A stretch of 64,000 bases of DNA from Mactromeris polynyma (taxonomy: Eukaryota > Mollusca > Bivalvia > Venerida > Mactridae): assembly GCA_032209605.1 (NCBI GenBank), contig JASFXZ010000016.1, positions 682,001 to 746,000 on the forward strand, read 5' to 3'. Below the pieces are notes generated by a model. That model saw only the letters and a list, made by a program, of their open reading frames with translations. It did no database searches and had not been told where the DNA came from. The position numbers and the translations under genes were made by a program. Below, in pieces: positions 60,656-64,000 of the stretch; position 1 is the stretch's first letter; every line of letters begins with the position of its first letter.

Positions 60656-61355
60656 ACAGATATATGCTTTGCGTGCAATAAAAAACTGTACGACATAAAA
60701 TTGTAGATTTTCGTTGATTTATTTGTCTTTTCGACTCAATATTTTCATGGATACTTGTTTTGTAAAAAAAATAGTGAATCAATCACCTGTTAAATAAATA
60801 GATGGGAGAGTTGCTATGGAGGCGGTGCGAACATAGGTATTACCCTACTAAGATCATTGTTATTATTTACTCCTTGAGCCAATACTGAAAGTGATATATA
60901 TCACGAATTCGATCAAAAGTTGTTTCAACGTTAAAATCCATATTGTATTGCTACTTTAACGGGCGAAATTGGCGAAAGCGCGAATGTCAACATACAGTTT
61001 GTAAGGTGAATAGTTTACTTGCGCACCGTGGGCGGAGTTACGTTTGATTGACAGGTATTTTAGCGACAATGTTTATGTTGAGCGTTGAAGCTAACCAAAA
61101 TAGTAATGAATTACATAATTCAATATTAAGCTTATACCCAGCATGGATTAAATTATTTAAATTATAATTATATTGTTTTGGTATTCGTGACATTAAGTGA
61201 ATTGTAAGACTTTGAGAGGCGCATTTTCTTTATTGTAGAGAGACTGTTGCTGTAGAAAGGCTAAACAAACTGTAAATGCTTACAACTGGTAAAATTGTGG
61301 TTGTTACTCTAAAGAGAGTCACTCGAGAGAGGTTGCACTATGTATGACTTTTCCA

Positions 61356-62202
61356 CGTCATACTGTTAAGTCTACACAAAGCAATTACTTTAATGACTGC
61401 TGACATAATTACATTATTTATTCGCTTGATGGTTGGCTTTTAAAAAGTACAAATGTAGCTGAAGCAATGTACTCGTATGGTCACAAATGTAACTGACGTC
61501 GGGTTCACTCTTTACGGTGTATGTTCAAAACATCTTAAAAACTATGCCACTCTGCTTAATTTACTTAATTTTCCGATATGTACTGGAGGTTAAGCTCAGT
61601 AGGTTTTTTCTGATTATGCTTTAAAACAAAAGGCCATTGTCTATGTTTAAGCAGGCATTTGACGTCTTGGGCACACGAAACAAAGTGGATGTGGTGTTGA
61701 ATTTCAACATGAAACTCAAGTCTTACACATGAAACTATATATGACGTTGTTCAGTCCTTCATGTAGAGTCATATCAGTCTTAAGTCGTAAACAACTTGAA
61801 TGTACACATGCAGAGAAACCACATGATAGAAACAGCCTTTCTTAATCAACCCTTTTTTCTTTACTAACCAATTTAACCATTCTAGAGCAAAAACCTCACA
61901 ACACAATATCTTTCAAAGGATCATCAAAGGTGTTTTGCTGTGGAAAGTGACGTGATTTTACCATAATTTAAATGGTTATGTACTATTAGCCTATATCAGG
62001 AAGTGTTCCGCGTTCTTCAGTTTTTTCTCGAAATTTAGTAGCTTGATATCTATATCTACGCAACAGTTTACCATAACACATTGGAACAACAACATTTTTG
62101 AAATGTAAATCGCCTAAATAACACATAAAATAATTATGTTTATTTGTTTGTTTAGGGCTTCAAGCCGTTTCGCTACAGTTTTAGTTATATAAAGCGGGCA
62201 GT
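61356..62202 (+). repeat. Direct duplication of about 0.8 kb, copy 1
   Basis: Starts CGTCATACTGTTAAGTCT and ends around GGGCTTCAAGCCGTTTCGCT plus AAAGCGGGCAGT. Matching blocks in the same order at 63140-63878 include ACTGCTGACATAATTACA, GGCCATTGTCTATGTTT, TGACGTCTTGGGCACAC and CAGGAAGTGTTCCGCGTTC. Identity is moderate with several indels. Confidence 0.88.
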
Positions 62203-63139
62203 TGGCCCAATCGTTTGTTGGTGATGCTGGAGTGACCGTATGACGGCGAACGAGAAGGAGAAGAATGGTAAGAATGAATCATTCATGCAAATTAGCAATA
62301 CATACAAGGAAGTTTTAGGAATGTATTGAATATTATAAACTGATGTATTTATATAAATTGGTGTGTTTATATAAGCTGGTGTATTTATACTGAACACTGC
62401 TATAACATTACTTTAAAACTTTAAAATTGTGCGAACGCGTAAAAACTTTGTGTATATAATTATGTATGTATATTAAATGTTTTATGTAGATAATGTCTTA
62501 ATAAAATATCTGTTATGTTCTGTTTATGTATATATTTTCAAGTCTCCCTGTACTTTTTGGGTGATACTGTTTTTTTATATACAAAAAAGTACATAGTATA
62601 TCGACGTAACGGCATCACAACCTTAGGAAAGACTCTTTCACTAAGGTCCGATACGGATAGTAATATCCGGCGCGGACGGTTACTGTTTTGGCGGGAACGA
62701 CGTGCTGCCGAATTACCACTTAAGCTGTTACTCGAGAGCCGGGAATTTCGTTCCTTACCGGGGGAGGGGTGTTTTCCAAAACCGGTGTCAATGCGGGATA
62801 TCCCCTTTGGTATGCAAGAAAGCAATGATATTAAAGTATTGATGTCAACTACTTTAAAACCTGAAATATTTTAATATCCCAATCAAAACAATACGAAGTA
62901 AAATAATGCTTGAATGCACACTATACGTCTATTAGACTGTGTTTTGTCATGGACATCGAAAACAATTTAGTCACTTATTTTATCATGAACACTTTATTTA
63001 TCAACACCCTGAGGGATTTTAAATCTACGAATTACTGTACTTATAAAATGTTTGAGTGATTTTGGTAAGTACAAAACATAAACGAAAATAAATCATGCAA
63101 GAGTGAGTAATGTGTCAAATGTTGGTTGTGAATTGAACT

Positions 63140-63878
63140 CGTCATACTGTTAAGTCTTTTCAAAGCAATGACTTTAAAGACTGCTGACATAATTACAGTA
63201 TTTATTCGTTTGATAATTGAGTTTTAAAAAGCAATCTTGAAAACTATGCCACTCAGCTTTATTCAATAAGGTTTTTCGAACTTTATTGGAGGTTAAGCGC
63301 AGTAGGTAGATACTTAACTGAAATTCTTTTAAATAAAAGGCCATTGTCTATGTTTTGACAGGAAGTTTGACGTCTTGGGCACACAAGTCAACGTGGATGT
63401 GGTTTTGAATTTCAACATAAAACTAAAGTCTTACACATGAACCTAAAAAAGACGTTATTCAGTCCTTCATATAGAGTCATATCAGACTTAAGTTGTCAGA
63501 AACATGAATGTACATATGCAGAGAAACCACACGCGAGAAACAGACTTTCTTAATCTGCCCAATATTTTTCTTACATTAATCATTTACTAATAAATTTAAT
63601 CATTTTAGAGCAACAACCTCACAAAACAGTAACACTTTGCATATACAACTATACACACATATAATTTCATAGACAATAATTATTAATAGTGATAAGTCAT
63701 GTGATTTTAAATCATTTAAATGTACTATGTACTATTAGCCTACATCAGGAAGTGTTCCGCGTTCTTCAGTATTTTCTCGAAATTTGGTAGCTTGTAAATG
63801 ACACATAACATAATGATGTGTATTTGTTTGTTTCGGGCTTCAAGCCGTTTCTCTACAGGTTTAGTAAAGCGGACAGTG
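63140..63878 (+). repeat. Direct duplication of about 0.8 kb, copy 2
   Basis: Second copy, about 1.78 kb downstream, shorter because of several deletions. Neither copy has coding capacity. They may be two insertions of one repeat or a segmental duplication. Confidence 0.88.
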
Positions 63879-63889
63879 ACCTAATCAGT

Positions 63890-63985
63890 GCTCCTGGGTT
63901 TCTAACCAGTACTAACCTGCTCCTCCGGAAGCAACTGACGACTTCTTCTCATAAATCAGAGTTTAGAGGTGGAGAACAAATATCA
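63890..63985 (-). repeat. SINE body fragment (minus strand)
   Basis: The complement reads TTGTTCTCCACCTCTAAACT, then GTCAGTTGCTTCCGGAGGAG and GTTAGTACTGGTTAGAAACC, which aligns with 21995-22075. No tRNA head is present. Confidence 0.6.
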
Positions 63986-64000
63986 GTAGATACATTATAT

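Larger units (their letters stand above)
55417..64000. other. Repeat-rich region upstream of the visible receptor exons
   Basis: No further receptor exon is recognised here, so this is either an intron of more than 8.5 kb or the gene's 5' flank with a short first exon I cannot see. It holds the 28-bp array, a large inverted duplication, the hairpin at 59861, an RNase H relic and the direct duplication at 61356/63140. A GC-richer stretch at 62590-62850 with overlapping open frames on both strands stands out in composition, but I cannot name it. Confidence 0.5.

Noticed and set aside
1..64000. CRISPR arrays, bacterial operons or phage genes
   Set aside because: The tandem arrays here have no unique spacers between identical repeats, and all genes are split by introns; this is animal nuclear DNA.

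Overview
The window looks like nuclear DNA of an animal, most plausibly a bivalve mollusc. The base composition is AT-rich, genes are split into many short exons with GT-AG (twice GC-AG) introns, and non-coding DNA is full of DNA-transposon relics, MITEs, tRNA-headed SINEs and minisatellites. One SINE (about 28.0 kb) carries a 3' domain that I associate with molluscan SINEs, and a satellite-bearing element (about 23.2-24.4 kb) looks like one common in bivalves. The species is not determined; the taxonomic call is inference.

Three protein genes are supported, each with exon phases that join without a break. (1) TMEM143-like, minus strand, six coding exons between 9920 and 15450: a predicted mitochondrial membrane protein with a DUF3754-type region and two membrane helices. 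(2) MCAT, plus strand, five coding exons between 18104 and 25594: mitochondrial malonyl-CoA:ACP transacylase, with the catalytic Ser and His visible. These two genes are divergent, about 2.65 kb apart, and both products are predicted mitochondrial. (3) An LRP/LDL-receptor-class gene, minus strand, 20 coding exons from 55416 down to 29377, encoding 1168 visible residues: three YWTD-propeller/EGF modules, a Thr-rich mucin-like stalk, one membrane helix and a cytoplasmic tail with NPF, NPLY, YxxM and YxxL motifs. Its 5' end is not recognised in the window. MCAT and this receptor gene are convergent.

Layout: 1-2.05 kb, nothing recognised; 2.09-2.82 kb, a 60-bp minisatellite; 2.95-3.61 kb, a rearranged Tc1/mariner relic; 3.6-9.9 kb, intergenic with MITE and SINE copies; 9.9-15.45 kb, TMEM143-like; 15.45-18.1 kb, the divergent intergenic region; 18.1-25.6 kb, MCAT with a LINE relic, SINE pieces, a satellite element and a MITE in its introns; 25.6-29.4 kb, intergenic with a SINE and a MITE; 29.4-55.4 kb, the receptor gene with many transposon insertions in its introns; 55.4-64 kb, repeats including a 28-bp array, a large inverted duplication, an RNase H relic and a direct duplication of about 0.8 kb.

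The most interesting non-genic object is a 3.3-kb element at 39842-43153 in an intron of the receptor gene. It has 57-bp terminal inverted repeats starting CACTGCG, a 5-bp target duplication (ATAGC), recurrent subterminal motifs, and a broken coding region with a zinc-finger-like start and a YqaJ-nuclease-like later part. I cannot assign it to a transposon superfamily. All alignments and translations here were done by eye; nothing was searched against a database.
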